Of a stretch of 64,000 bases of DNA, positions 44,660 through 55,214 are shown piece after piece; position 1 is the first letter of the stretch, and each line of letters starts with the position of its first letter. The stretch is from Trichobilharzia szidati (lineage: Eukaryota > Platyhelminthes > Trematoda > Strigeidida > Schistosomatidae). The notes under the pieces were generated by a model. That model did not search any database. It had not been told where the DNA came from and saw nothing but the letters and a program-made list of their open reading frames with translations. The stretch covers positions 23,940,977 to 24,004,976 of the forward strand of contig OX235271.1 of the NCBI GenBank assembly GCA_944472155.2. Reading direction: 5' to 3'. The translations under genes were made by a program, and so were the position numbers.

Positions 44660-45415
44660 GAAAGTCAACAAACTGGCTGAAGAGGCAGGTAGCAAAGACA
44701 GGACTCAAGGTAAACACAGAAAAGACGGAGGTGATGAAGATAGCTAATCAACAGCAACAACAACCAGCACTAATCACCATCAACGGGAGAGAGAGATTTA
44801 TCCGGTTAGGAAGCATCGTTTCAACTACAGGCGGAACAGACGAAGATGTCAAAGTTAGAATAGGAAAGGCAAGATACGCCTTCATCAACCCGAGACCAGT
44901 TTGGAAATCTTCCGCACTCAGCACAAGGAACAAGATTCGCATTTTCAACACCAGTGTGAAGTCGGTTCTTCTATACGGGTCAGAAACCTGGCCAGCGTGC
45001 CACGAAAAGGATTTCCAACAGGTTGAAGACTTTCATCAACGGCTGCCCCCTTAGCTGGCTCCATACTGAAGATCAAATGGTCAGAAAGAATAAACAACAA
45101 GAAACTATGGGAAAAAACCAACGAGAAGATGCCGATAGCTCAACAAATATGTAGGAGAAAGTGGGGATGGATCGGGGATCCATTGAGGAGGCCACCGAAT
45201 GACATCGCACACCAGGTCACAGCTCGAGTATAATCAAAATGGGAAGCGACGAGTGTGTCGTCAATGCAAGGATGAGATGAAGGAGATCGTGTGAGGAAGA
45301 GATGAGAGAGTTGGATCAATCGTGGTCCAAGCCGAAGGGGACGGCAGAAGTTAGGACAAAGTGGAGATGTGTTGTTGAAGCCCTACATTCCACTCGGGAC
45401 GCAGGGGAATAATAA
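44660..45415 (+). mobile_element. RTE-type element, 5'-truncated copy
   Basis: Encodes KDRTQGKHRKDGGDEDS in a shifted frame, then EVMKIANQQQQQPALITING, RLGSIVSTTGGTDEDVKVRI, SSALSTRNKIRIFNTSVKSV and LLYGSETWPACHEK (44731-45054), followed by frame breaks, QICRRKWGWIGDPLRR and the RTE 3' end with an (AAT)n tail. About 70-80% similar by eye to 35100-35850. Confidence 0.85.
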
Positions 45416-45479
45416 TAATGATATGACAACTCAGAGAAGTATTGGAAAGCCAGAAAGTACAAGAAAGCAGTTTCATCCT

Positions 45480-45610
45480 AGTTTGGGTTTGAATCCCGGT
45501 GGTATCCAGTACTCTCCAGTGGTTTTCCAATAGTTCTCTAACTGATGTAAACTCGTAATCAAACCTGTAACCAATCAGACCGCTCCAAACCAACAACTGA
45601 AAAATAGTTT
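45480..45610 (+). repeat. SINE fragment with the ribozyme removed
   Basis: B-box-like 'gggtttgaatccc' leads directly to 'tatccagtactctccagtgg', skipping the hammerhead core seen in the other copies, then the common 3' body to 'accaacaactgaaaa'. Confidence 0.65.
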
Positions 45611-46039
45611 GAAGCGTCACTGACAGCATTTCCACTGGGTTGTTGAAGGCATCCATCCATAGACAGCTAGTCACCTACACTCAATAGTGAAAATCAAATG
45701 GCCAGCCAGATATGGTAAGTACTAGGATAGTCTTGGACCCTATTAAACAACAAATATGAAAAAAGGAAGTAGAGATGGGTTAGACATGCACTGAGGAAGT
45801 CTTCCGGTGACATAACAAGCGAATGGTAGCTGAAAAGCAAGCAATAGATCAGAAGTCAGAGGATGACAAAGATGAGATCGTGTGGTAGTGAAATAAAAAT
45901 TTATTGGCAATCGTACAGCCATCTATAAAAGAAACTGCAGAGAACAGAATACAATGGAAATATACTGTTGGAGTCCTATGTTCCACACAGAACTCCTCAG
46001 AGAGTGAACTGGTATAATAACAATATTCAAGAGTTGATT

Positions 46040-46400
46040 TGGAAGGATTTACTTTGTTTTTCAATTTAGGCTACACATTAATATCTGCTGGGGAACCATT
46101 GAAAACCAGCCACATGGAGTGCTGCACAGCTGTTTCATCCTAGTTTGGGAACCATCAACAGTACGCACCAACTGCCAGCCAGGGTTCGAACCCAGGATCT
46201 TCCGGTTACAAGGCAAGCGCGTATACCTTTAAGTCACTCGGACCCAATCCAAAGGCTCATGAATTCTACCAATTTGTGACCGCCAACCAAGTTCATCGAC
46301 GGGAACTCCATCCTCACTCCTTAATAGATGGACATCACTGGTCACGACTGCTCACGAGAAATCCAGGAAACTTCGTCCTGTAGTAAGTCACTGGCGAGCA
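46040..46400 (-). mobile_element. tRNA-derived SINE with decayed hammerhead
   Basis: On the minus strand the B box GGTTCGAACCC (around 46183-46193) is intact and the A box is near 46225. The hammerhead region reads CUGUUGA instead of CUGANGA and GUG instead of GUC, so it should not cleave. The upstream module (compare 120-290) follows at 46270-46400. Confidence 0.7.
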
Positions 46401-46479
46401 TCAAATTAACTTTCAACAGTTGGTTTGCAAAGATTATATTTGTTTTTCAAGTCTGACCACGGAATGGTGGCCGCGCTGA

Positions 46480-46740
46480 AAATCATGAATTGATGGAAGT
46501 TAGAATTCATGGACTAGTCATTGAGTCAGGTCCCAGTGGCTGAATGGTCTACTAGCTCGCTCGCCTTGTAACCTAAAGGTCCTGAGTTCGAACCCTGGTT
46601 GACAGTGGATGCGCACTGTCGATGATTTCCAAACTAGGATGAAACAGCTGTTCAGTACTCCATGTGGCTGGTTTTCAATGGTTCTCTAACTGAGATATCA
46701 ATCCGTGGTCTAACTCTAAAAATAATAACAATAATATTGA
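46480..46740 (+). mobile_element. tRNA-derived SINE with decayed hammerhead
   Basis: A-box region 'cagtggctgaatgg' near 46540 and B box GGTTCGAACCC-like 'gagttcgaaccct' near 46587. The ribozyme core reads UCGAUGA and the triplet GUU; stem I partner is 'gcactgt'. It forms an inverted pair with 46040-46270 and has an (AATAA)-rich tail. Confidence 0.7.
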
Positions 46741-47199
46741 TTCACTGTCTGAGATGAAAGGGAATTTTCTTTTTGTGTCTGAATCACATGATTCATTAAA
46801 AAATATTTTGGATATCTCGTCAGTGTCACATTGAGTTTAAAAATATTTTTATTTAAATGAGTGCATTTTCCAATTCAAAATAGACTGATCAGTTTAGATC
46901 AATATGAAAATGTCAATGGTTATAAAATATTATTACAGTTAACAAACAGTCTAACATTTCATCTAATTTCTGGCTTTTGAAGTGCACTATAATTTAATGA
47001 ACGATAATGAAGGCGTTGATACATATTAATTTGTTTATTAGATATGTCGCACACAGTGAAGCAGTATTATTATATACTGGATGATAAGGTTTCAACATTC
47101 TTAACAATTATATCATCAATTATAACTACACAACTTCGAAACATGCGTTTTATATAGTTTTCTGTATTCCTGCCTATTCATCGTAGACGGGTGGGCGGT
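46741..47199. other. No recognisable feature
   Basis: AT-rich, nothing identified. Confidence 0.35.
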
Positions 47200-48440
47200 A
47201 GAATATCCCAGATGTCCGACTGGATAGGTATTCAGTCACTGCTGTTACACGTATTTGCAGTCGATTCGATGATGAATGAAGCTTCCGTTGTTATCAATCT
47301 CTCCCCCTCCACCACCCTGTTATATTAGATTTTACAACTGTCATCTTATTCCATCCTACTGCATGGTGTGTGTGTGTGTAATTGCATGTAGTGCTATCTA
47401 TGGCTGAACTATTCTCCAGATTTCTTATCTTATTAGAGTCAACTAATCGACAATTTTGCTAGGTTTTTGTGCTCCACTAGTCCGACTGACCCCGTTCTAC
47501 TACTTTGACCTGTGTATTTACCCTGACAATCACTGCAGGCAGGAATTGGATAAACTAAATTGTTTTGTTTAATTGGCTCTACAGGAAGGATCCTTCAACA
47601 GACAAAGCCTGTTCGTGATTGGTTTGAACGGCAGCCACTTTTAATCCTGCATTGTTAAGAATTCCCTGTAAGGTTTCCAAGGTTGTTTTCCTGAATGGAA
47701 GTACTACTGATGATTAATATTCCCAATTTTTGGTGTTGTCATTATTATTATTACTAATATCAGTATTACTACTATTAGTTTTATTTTTACATTTTCCCAC
47801 ATACTTCCTGACTAATTCATATGAATAATTATTAAGTTTCAAAGCTTCTCTTATATGCCTCACTTCCTGTCTTATAATTTCCCTGGTACTGCTCAGTTTT
47901 GTGTTCTACTGATTAAATATTTCACCGATTCTATTTTTACTGATATAGGGTAGGATGATCCGAAATCCAAATATCGGTTTGAATGTGTGGGTTTCCTGTA
48001 AACACACTAGTATATGTTTAACTCTCCATCCACTTTCCTTTATACGCCACAATCTAACACTGGAAGTTCCCTTTCCTGACTTTCCCATTCATAAGTGAAT
48101 TGAATTGCTTCTACCTTCGAGTTGATATGTTCGAAATATCCACTTATGTCTTGTATTTTTTGTACGGTGAAGGAGTCATCTACACACCTCAACTACACTT
48201 TTAAGGTGGGACTGAACGTCTTAGTTGGTACGTTTCCCCACCTATACATGAATATACCTGACAAAGTCGGGGATATAGATAACCCTATGGTAACTCCCTC
48301 TATTTCTTTGTGTATTTTCCTCTTGAAATATAAATATTGTGGAAGTCAGGCATAGCTGCATCCCTAGCATTATGTCTTCTAGTGGTACTTTTGTTCTAAG
48401 TTCAATTTCTTGGTCAGAAATCATTATAAACAATAATAAA
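47200..48440 (-). pseudogene. Penelope-like element of a second family, decayed
   Basis: The minus strand shows EIEGVTIGLSISPTLSGIFM (48300-48240, matching the xMGSxLSPxLAxIFM box), CVDDSFTVQKIQDI (near 48185-48145), AIQFTYEWE, VVLPFRKTTLETLQGILNNAGLKVA in the linker (about 47715-47640), and FIQFLPAVI / SDCQGKYTGQSSRTGS, a GIY-YIG start (about 47545-47480). Different enough from copies 1 and 2 to be a separate PLE lineage. Many stops. Confidence 0.65.
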
Positions 48441-48789
48441 TTGTGTTCGAAACCCTGTCATCCGGTAAATAATACTGGTTCAATGCGTATGATATCTCTA
48501 ATATACAAATTAATATGGAATTACATACACTACCACAGTGTTCAAGTTTTACACATATATTAATTAACTGGTAATTCCAAAGTTCATTTTGAAAAAAATG
48601 GAAATTAAATATGATGACAGAGTCTATATGCATGCATATCACACCCTAACATGCAGAAAACAAAGGTGACTCAGAGAAACTGTCACTATCACGAAGCATA
48701 CATAACTCAGGAGAGAAAAGATAGGACTAACTATAAAATAAAAATATTTTATAGGTATGATTATTCTGTTTAAAAGTGTGAACAAGAAG
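48441..48789. other. No recognisable feature
   Basis: Separates a minus-strand and a plus-strand PLE remnant. Nothing identified. Confidence 0.35.
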
Positions 48790-49740
48790 ATTTATGAAAA
48801 CAAAACACGTAGATCAGCGAAGAGTCTCTTTTCGCCGAATTCATTTTCTTAGCTGTACAGTCGCAAATCTATATGTGTTTGCCACCCGCATCCGACGCAT
48901 CTGTAGTCCCGACGTTCTGGAAACAGAATCAGATATTCTAAGAGAAATTTCCAACCAAAATGGATACCCAGTAAGATTCATCGACAAAAATATCAAACCA
49001 AGAATTCGGAGAAATGAAACTTTAATTGCGCCTAAAAAGAAACTCTACATGAACTTGGATTTCAAGGGAGATTTAACAAGTGATATTCTCAAGAGAAGGA
49101 TCACATCACCTCTGAGAAGAACATTCTTTGCAGCAGCGCTAAGAATAGTGTTCTCCAGTCCCCCGCTGATCTGCAGAAGCCTCAAGGACAAGATCCCGCA
49201 TCTGACCATTTTTATGTGCATATACCAGTTCACTTGCTGCTGTGAAGTCAGGTACATCGGTCATTTGACGCGCATCCTGCCCAAGAGGATTCAAGAACAC
49301 TATCCAGCATGGTTGCGAAAAGGCAATAGTGGTGCAATAAGGAGTGCGATAATTGAACACCCCGTTAACACTGATCATTCCATTTCAACAAACGCCTCCT
49401 GCTTCAAAGTAATCTACAGAGTCAATAATAAGCTATCAAAGGCAATACGGTTTCGTCTTCTTTGTATCGCTGGAGCTCTGGCCATTCACATAGAAAAACC
49501 GGAGCTGTGCATACAAAAGAGGACTACTCAACCACTTCTACTGTCATGGTAACAACTTTATTGATTTTATTTTATTTTTTTTATTTCGATGACTTAATTT
49601 TGTTTCTTTGCCTGTTCTTTAATTGCTTATAATTGCTTATAATTTTTGTATTCATTTAGAATTCTTGCATAATTTCGTATTATCTACTTTGTTCCTATGT
49701 GCTTCCTGAGTAAAACTCACTCATCAGACTATTCATATTA
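48790..49740 (+). mobile_element. Penelope-like element, C-terminal part, third family
   Basis: A single open frame of 252 codons (48794-49552) opens with the dispersed PLE terminal motif and then encodes SRRTFFAAALRIVFSSPPLI-like sequence (LRRTFFAAALRIVFSS), IPHLTIFMCIYQFTCCCEVRYIGHLTRILPKRIQEHYP (with the YIG and Cys residues, 49205-49310), and a C-terminal FRLLCIAGALAIHIEKPELC. This is a PLE GIY-YIG endonuclease region without its reverse transcriptase. The uninterrupted frame is notable, but no start or RT is present, so I regard it as a fragment. Confidence 0.75.
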
Positions 49741-49815
49741 TTACATAACTTCTTTTAACATCTGTTTGTGAAGACTCATCACCTTCGTTACTACCCTAAT
49801 TTCAATAACACCTAA

Positions 49816-50045
49816 TTTTCAAATGTTGGTTTGCAGGGATTTGATTGGTTACAGGATTTTCATCATGAGCTGACATTAGATAGAGAACCACTGGAAAACC
49901 TGGGAGTACTGGACTGCTGTTTCGTCCTAGTTTGGGACTCTTCAGCAGTACGCACCCACCGGGATTCGAACCCAGGACCTTCTGGTTACAAGGCGAGCTC
50001 GTAGACCATTAAGCCACTGGGACCCGATCCAATGGCCCATGAATT
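49816..50045 (-). mobile_element. Smα-type tRNA-derived SINE, best copy
   Basis: On the minus strand: A box TGGCTTAATGG (complement of about 50013-50023), B box GGTTCGAATCC (complement of about 49963-49973, matching GGTTCGANTCC exactly), an intact hammerhead (49906-49951), and the common 3' body ending 'aaaccaacatttgaaaa' at 49816. Promoter and ribozyme are both intact, making this the best candidate for an expressed copy. Confidence 0.85.
49906..49951 (-). ncRNA. Hammerhead ribozyme, apparently intact
   Basis: Minus strand: stem I GUACUG/CAGUAC (six perfect pairs, 49946-49951 with 49906-49911), core CUGAAGA (49939-49945), stem II GUCC/GGAC closed by a 7-base loop, GAAA, a two-pair stem III and a GUC cleavage triplet (49912-49914; cut expected between 49912 and 49911). 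N7 of CUGANGA is variable, so CUGAAGA is a valid core. The very short stem III is as in known schistosome hammerheads. Confidence 0.85.
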
Positions 50046-50190
50046 CTAACCTATTCAGGTAGGTAGTTACCTGGGGTTCTAGTGAGAAGTCGTTACCAGC
50101 AGGGTACAGCAGGTCGGGTGTGAGGACAAATACTCGCCGAAGACATTGGCGCTATGTCGTGAATTGGCAGAAGTTAGAATTCATGTTTGT
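50046..50190 (+). repeat. SINE upstream module in reversed orientation
   Basis: Matches 140-290 (from 'cctattcaggt' to 'gaattggcagaagttagaattcatg') but points away from the adjacent minus-strand SINE, unlike the arrangement at 120-525. Confidence 0.65.
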
Positions 50191-50450
50191 ACAGCTAAGA
50201 AAATGAATTCGCCAAAAAGAGACTCTTCGCTGATCTACGTGTTTTGTTTTCATTAATGTCTGGATGGGGATTATACATGAACAAAAAGATTACAAACCAG
50301 GGTTTGATCACAAACAGCAATTTTGCATGAATCACCGCTAAAATGAAAACTTGTCATTGCGTCGAAACATTGATTGCAAATACATTTGCTTCTATGTTCC
50401 CCCTGAGTAGACTTCAGTCACACCCTGGTTCGTGCACGTCTGTGCTTACG
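50191..50450 (-). repeat. PLE terminal segment
   Basis: 'gtacagctaagaaaatgaattcgcc ... gactcttcgctgatctacg' is the reverse complement of 48795-48870. The part to 50450 ('cttctatgttccccctgagtag') resembles 49690-49715. Confidence 0.5.
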
Positions 50451-50968
50451 ATTAAACCGACGTAAAAAACTGATGGCAGCGAAGCAAGAAGGAAAAAATG
50501 GCGAAAACAGTGTCTGAGGTCGACTGCAGGACTCCCCCAAAGAAAGCCTGGCACAACATACAGTTAGCTGTAGACACAACTGTAAAAGCTGTTAATAACC
50601 TGAAACCTAAAGTTAGTAGAAGCCATACCTCATCCGAACTAATCAATATCTGATTAATTGCATCAATCATGACTTTACCTCTAACAACGATATGTTGTCC
50701 AACCTAACACATACTTAACAGATTTCAACCATACATTAATTGGTAGTTAGAGTGTTACCAATGTCTACCTTTTTTATTATCTGCGCTTACCAAATACTAT
50801 CAGTCAAGTTTGCAGCAGATGATTAATGACTATTCTCAAACCTATGCATGATTATATAGTAAAATATAGCGCCAAAGATGTATTTGAATTCGTAGACAAA
50901 ATCAAAGATATTAATATCTTTGGACATGACATCTTTATTCATAAATTTACCTCTATTAGAAACGGTTT
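50451..50968. other. No recognisable feature
   Basis: Nothing identified on either strand. Confidence 0.3.
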
Positions 50969-51200
50969 GTGCGTCGGTGGCATAGCGGTTAGGATGCTCG
51001 CCGACCATGCACATGGTCCGGGGTTCGATCCCCGGCCGACGCACTCCTTTACCTCGCTAAGCCAGAAATAATGCTGGTGAAGAGGAAAGGTTGGGCATGA
51101 GGCTAGCAACCCCATCCTGTAAAATAAACACTGCTACAGAAACTTCAAGCCACTAGGTTGAAGCCCTATGTCCCACTGGGGAACGTGAAGGAAAAAAAAG
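50969..51200 (+). mobile_element. tRNA-headed SINE built on RTE sequence, well preserved
   Basis: The head (50969-51044) has A box TGGCATAGCGG and B box GGTTCGATCCC, ends that pair over 9 bp (50969-50977 with 51036-51044) and a 6-bp T-arm-like hairpin, but a 6-base instead of 7-base T loop, so it is tRNA-like and not a tRNA gene. A spacer follows. Then 51094-51148 matches RTE 32799-32856, and 51157-51190 matches the RTE 3' end (35804-35836). Ends in an A-rich tail. Related copies: 6861, 44531 (-), 63905. Confidence 0.8.
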
Positions 51201-51209
51201 AAGCGGTTA

Positions 51210-52300
51210 ACTATAGATGTGAAGTAGTGTATGACAAGCCGACAAATATTGGCATCCCAACAGAAATCCTAAAAGAATTGTTATTAAGGTGTACGATTAA
51301 TGTAAATTTTAAGTTTGATGCCACACTTTATGGACAAATGGACGGAGTAACAATAGGCTCACCCCGTTTGGGGTCCCAATGTTGGCAAATTTCTTTTTAA
51401 GTGAACTAGAAAATGGTGTCCTTTGAACAACCTTATCAGAAAATTCTAATTGTATTGCCGGTATACGGATAATACCTTCATTCTTTGTGAAAATGAATAG
51501 GACAGGAAGACAAGAATAACTCAAGTCAATGGAGTACATTACGCTATCAAATTTCACACATTTTCATAGCTTCGTTTCTCTCCAGTACAAAAGGAATTTA
51601 ATAAGGACCCTCAGCTATATACTACGGTCAGAGCTATGAGCTCAGAAGACGTAATTGAAGATAAACTTAGGATTGTATATGACACCTTAATTGAAAACAG
51701 TTATCCAGAAAAGTTCATCAGAAAACACATGATCAAGAAAGTATAAAAAGACTATTCTCCATCTGAATATATGACTGCAACTCAAGCGTAACGTACAAAG
51801 TGAAATCATTATTAAAAAGTTAATAAAATCGATTCAAAGAACTTTTAATACCGGTAAACTACAAGTTATATTTTCTACACGACCGATGGTGATTCCTCAA
51901 TTGAAAGATGAAGTATTTAGACCAGCCATCTCTTCTAATTGTGTCCACCAAATCAACCGCTCTTGTGAGAAGTGAGTTATATTGGCCGTTGCACTAAGAA
52001 TTTGATTTTTCATGCTCCCTCAGGAACATATACCAGTTTGACTGAATAAAGATGTAGTAAAAAAACCATCAACAGTTTGATATTAGACCACCTGGTCTGA
52101 ATCTACGACAAAGCTAGTTTTGAAGAATCCTTCTTCATCATCTATGAGGTACCAAATAAATTGCCAAAAGCATTCAGGTACCGAATACTCCACACGGCAG
52201 AGGTTATTGCGATTCACCTAAAACAACAGGTGCTCTGTTTGCAGAAGAAACAGGTGCAGCCAGCCACTACTACTGCCCTGGCCTTCAATTGAGAATGTAA
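51210..52300 (+). pseudogene. Penelope-like element remnant
   Basis: Encodes TNIGIPTEILKELLLRCTIN, YGQMDGVTIGSP and, shifted, NFFLSELENGVL (51240-51425), then after many lesions KLQVIFSTRPMVIPQLKDEV and NCVHQINRSCEK (51855-51975), and ends LPKAFRYRILHTAEVIAIHL ... LCLQKKQVQP (52157-52265). Motif YVDD is lost. The middle part matches the minus-strand scrap at 538-720. Confidence 0.7.
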
Positions 52301-52839
52301 ATTCATGAATTCTGTATTAATAGTCAATCTGAACGAAGAACTTTCTTTTCAATAATTTCTCCTCTTCGGGTTCTTACAATTATAAAATAATATAATATTT
52401 GTTGTCGTTACAATAATGGCCAGTTATGGGGTGTCAAAATAAATAGTCGTATTTGTGTGATAAAACGTGCTAGGCTGAAATCGATTACAAAATATTGTAA
52501 AACGGGAGACAATGGTGGTGATTAATCGTAATAGATTTGTAGAGTGTGGGGTAGGAAAATTGGTAAGTCAGTTCAAGGTTATAAAGGGTGTCAGGTGAGT
52601 GGCTAGTACAAAGTGGTCTGTATTAAACAGGAGATATTTTGATTGGACACTAGTAACTAGTGTGACGTGTGAGAATCATTTCATTAAGATGTGGAAATGG
52701 ATAACAGCCATCATTAATTTGTCTAGGTACGTTTAAATACAGTAATGGAATACTTTTCGACAAATATCTTTATTTGAGAAGATCACCAAGTCTTTTAAAA
52801 ACACCTACTTTTGAAAATATTAGCAGATTATGGTCACCG
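52301..52839. other. PLE 3' flank, nothing coding
   Basis: AT-rich; the segment 'gattggacactagtaactagtgtg' near 52658 resembles the flank of the tRNA-Gly-like SINEs (31660-31695, 58275-58300). Confidence 0.35.
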
Positions 52840-52990
52840 CATGAACGCTGGGGCAACTGGACTATTCAAGTGTTGATTTGCAGGAATTCGATTAGTTACA
52901 GGATTACATCATGAGCTGACATCGGTTAGAGAACCATTGAAAAGTCTGAAATCCTCAAAGGAATCAATCAAATCCCTACAAACGAATACA
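52840..52990 (-). repeat. SINE 3' body remnant
   Basis: 'ggaattcgattagttacaggattacatcatgagctgacatc' is the inverted SINE body; 'aatcaatcaaatccctacaaacgaatac' is the same body in plus orientation, so two fragments abut. Confidence 0.55.
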
Positions 52991-53220
52991 TTAACTACTT
53001 AGTTATCAACTTTGTCAATTACTGTAAGCCTATTCGCTATTCCTTATAACTTTGTTAGTGACTGATAATGACCTTTGACCTTTGTTATCAATTAACCTTG
53101 TACACATGAATCCCTGAATAATTGTACATCTTTGAACAGAAGTTACAAAAAGTGATCTCTTTGCTCACCTATATGTTGTTATCTCAGATAACATGAGAAT
53201 TTTTCATACACTTCAAGTCA

Positions 53221-53700
53221 TTAAGCATTGGCCTCGGCAAGTAATGTAGAAACCCGTTGAGTTCCTTCACTACCGAAGGGTCCTTGCTCTTCTTCAGATC
53301 GTAGTAAACACCCATATGGACATAAGCAAGAAGAAAACACGAAGTTCAGCAAAGATGTCGATCTTTTCGGCGATTTCATTTTCAAAAGCTGTACAATCGC
53401 ATTTAAATACACAATTTTACATGGAGACAATTCTTGTTTGATTCTAAATAATTACGACGGCGAATAAAACGTGATAATTATTTTCAACTGGATATGGTTT
53501 TTACGAGAGGCTTAGAAAAAAAATTACAGAGGATTAGAACGGATATCAAGTGTGTTAAAGTGAGTATGGAAACAAAATGTAAAATTATGTATTTAAATGC
53601 GATTGTACAGCTTTTGAAAATGAAATCGCCGAAAAGATCGCCCGCCATCTTTGCTGAACTTCGTGTTCTATTCTTTCTAATGTCCATATGGGTGTTTTCC
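53221..53700. repeat. PLE terminal segments in inverted repeat
   Basis: Left arm 53310-53425 and right arm 53580-53695 are reverse complements over about 110 bp with roughly 90% identity by eye ('gatcttttcggcgatttcat', 'aaaagctgtacaatcgcatt'), around a 150-bp centre. The left arm plus centre recurs in the same orientation at 56440-56640. Translations such as KSPKRS are repeat artefacts. Confidence 0.65.
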
Positions 53701-54234
53701 ACGATCTCAAAAAATTAAGCATTGGAACAAATTGATTTCGAAGGAGAGTTTAACGAGGATTGAATTCAGATATATAGACAATTAAAAGTGAAATAACAAG
53801 TAGCAGTTTCAAAGTAGTTTGAAAATCTGCTATCATGAACATCTATATCTCTTTGGGGGCATCGTACTGATGGCTTCTAGATCACTATATGCTATCAATT
53901 AATTAACAGAATAGAGACAAATAATCGGATAACACAATCAGGATGGCTGAGAGATCCATCAGCTCTGTGGAAGTAGGTTCGAATTGCACTCATGACACCA
54001 ATTTGCTGTCATATGCAACCTAGGATGACTAAGGGTGGGTAAACACTCTGGTCTCCCTGTCAAAATACTCTCTTCATGTATGGCCACGTTTTCATGGCCT
54101 TCACGCAACGAGTGTGTTTCTTAAAAATAAAGTGAAAGGGTTAATTCGAATATGGGTCACTGACAAGTGGACTAGTGGACATACTGGTCTAAACCTCTAG
54201 GGGAGTTGGAAAACGCCAATTCTAAACCAATGGT
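53701..54234. other. No gene; weak tRNA-like stretch
   Basis: 'gtaggttcgaattgcactc' near 53970 resembles a B box, but no A box or repeat copy supports it. Confidence 0.3.
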
Positions 54235-54775
54235 GTATATGGGCTTCACCCTCTTCACTCACAACTCTCCCCTTGCATCTCATCAGGCAAAACCAGAAGC
54301 CTGTATATAGAAAACTATATGCTCGCACCAGCAAGTACAAAAACTCAACCATACCCTACTTAGCTCGTGTTCTGTGTGATAAAGAAAGCACTAGGCGTGA
54401 CACCTATAATTCAGTAAAACTGGATCTCATCTTTCCAACCCACTTCATCAATAGGTACAACATTTCCTTTCTTTCTGTTCCTTTTCTCTCTCTTCTTTTT
54501 CGGTTATGTGCTGCTTTGTTTCTTTCTCTCGCTTACGCCAGTTAATAGGACAGCTCCCACTTTTCTAACACCTTCAAACACTGTTTCTGCTTTACCTTTG
54601 CTACTGAACATGCCAATGTATTGTTGTAATAATGAACTGTGGTTTCCTCAATCTATGCAGAATTCTATTTATTGATAATGTACTAACTGGATGCAATACT
54701 GTAGTAAAAATGCTGAGAATTCCATTCTGTATCACAAGTACTGTTTTGGAATAAAGCAAATTATTATTATTATTA
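54235..54775 (+). mobile_element. Family C non-LTR retrotransposon, 3' end
   Basis: Encodes YRKLYARTSKYKNSTIPYLA and RVLCDKESTRRDTY (54300-54410), and ends with 'tactgttttggaataaagc' and an (ATT)n tail at about 54757-54775. Homologous to 22320-22860. Strongly 5'-truncated. Confidence 0.75.
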
Positions 54776-55214
54776 AAAATCATTAGTGGATCAAATGGCG
54801 TATGCAGCTGTTGTTGTTTGGTCATGGGAATGTAATTCTTGACGCTACTCCACTGATTTGTTATATCAAACTTCACTTCAAAGGCTCAGAGGTTGGTGTC
54901 CAACCACCTGCTGCTTCAGTCTGGCCATCCGGACGATATCCTAGCCGTATAATAAAATATGGGATTTTATGCGGCACGTTTTAAATGAAGTATTGTTATT
55001 GAACACTGTCCTATGACGAATGCCAAGGAAGCCTTATTAGTTCTCACTTTATATGATCTAAGTATTTTCTGTTTAAAAAAAGAAATGAAAGGGTGAACAA
55101 CCCGATTCTATCCTTTAAATCACGAGAATTGCTACTTAAACGATCATCTAGATAAATTAGAAAATTCTCGGTATGGACTGACTGTTAAGACAAACCAATG
55201 ATTATATCACTAGG
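54776..55214. other. No recognisable feature
   Basis: Nothing identified. Confidence 0.3.

Noticed and set aside
49680..49735. Third PLE hammerhead on the minus strand (CUGAUGA with a stem II)
   Set aside because: GAAA reads GAAG and no suitable stem III or cleavage triplet follows; the adjacent PLE is on the other strand.
50969..51044. True tRNA gene
   Set aside because: Terminal stem of 9 bp, 6-base T loop and a body shared with other SINE copies show it is a SINE head.
53221..53310. Hammerhead-like CTGAAGAAG on the minus strand
   Set aside because: No GAAA at the proper distance and no stem II.
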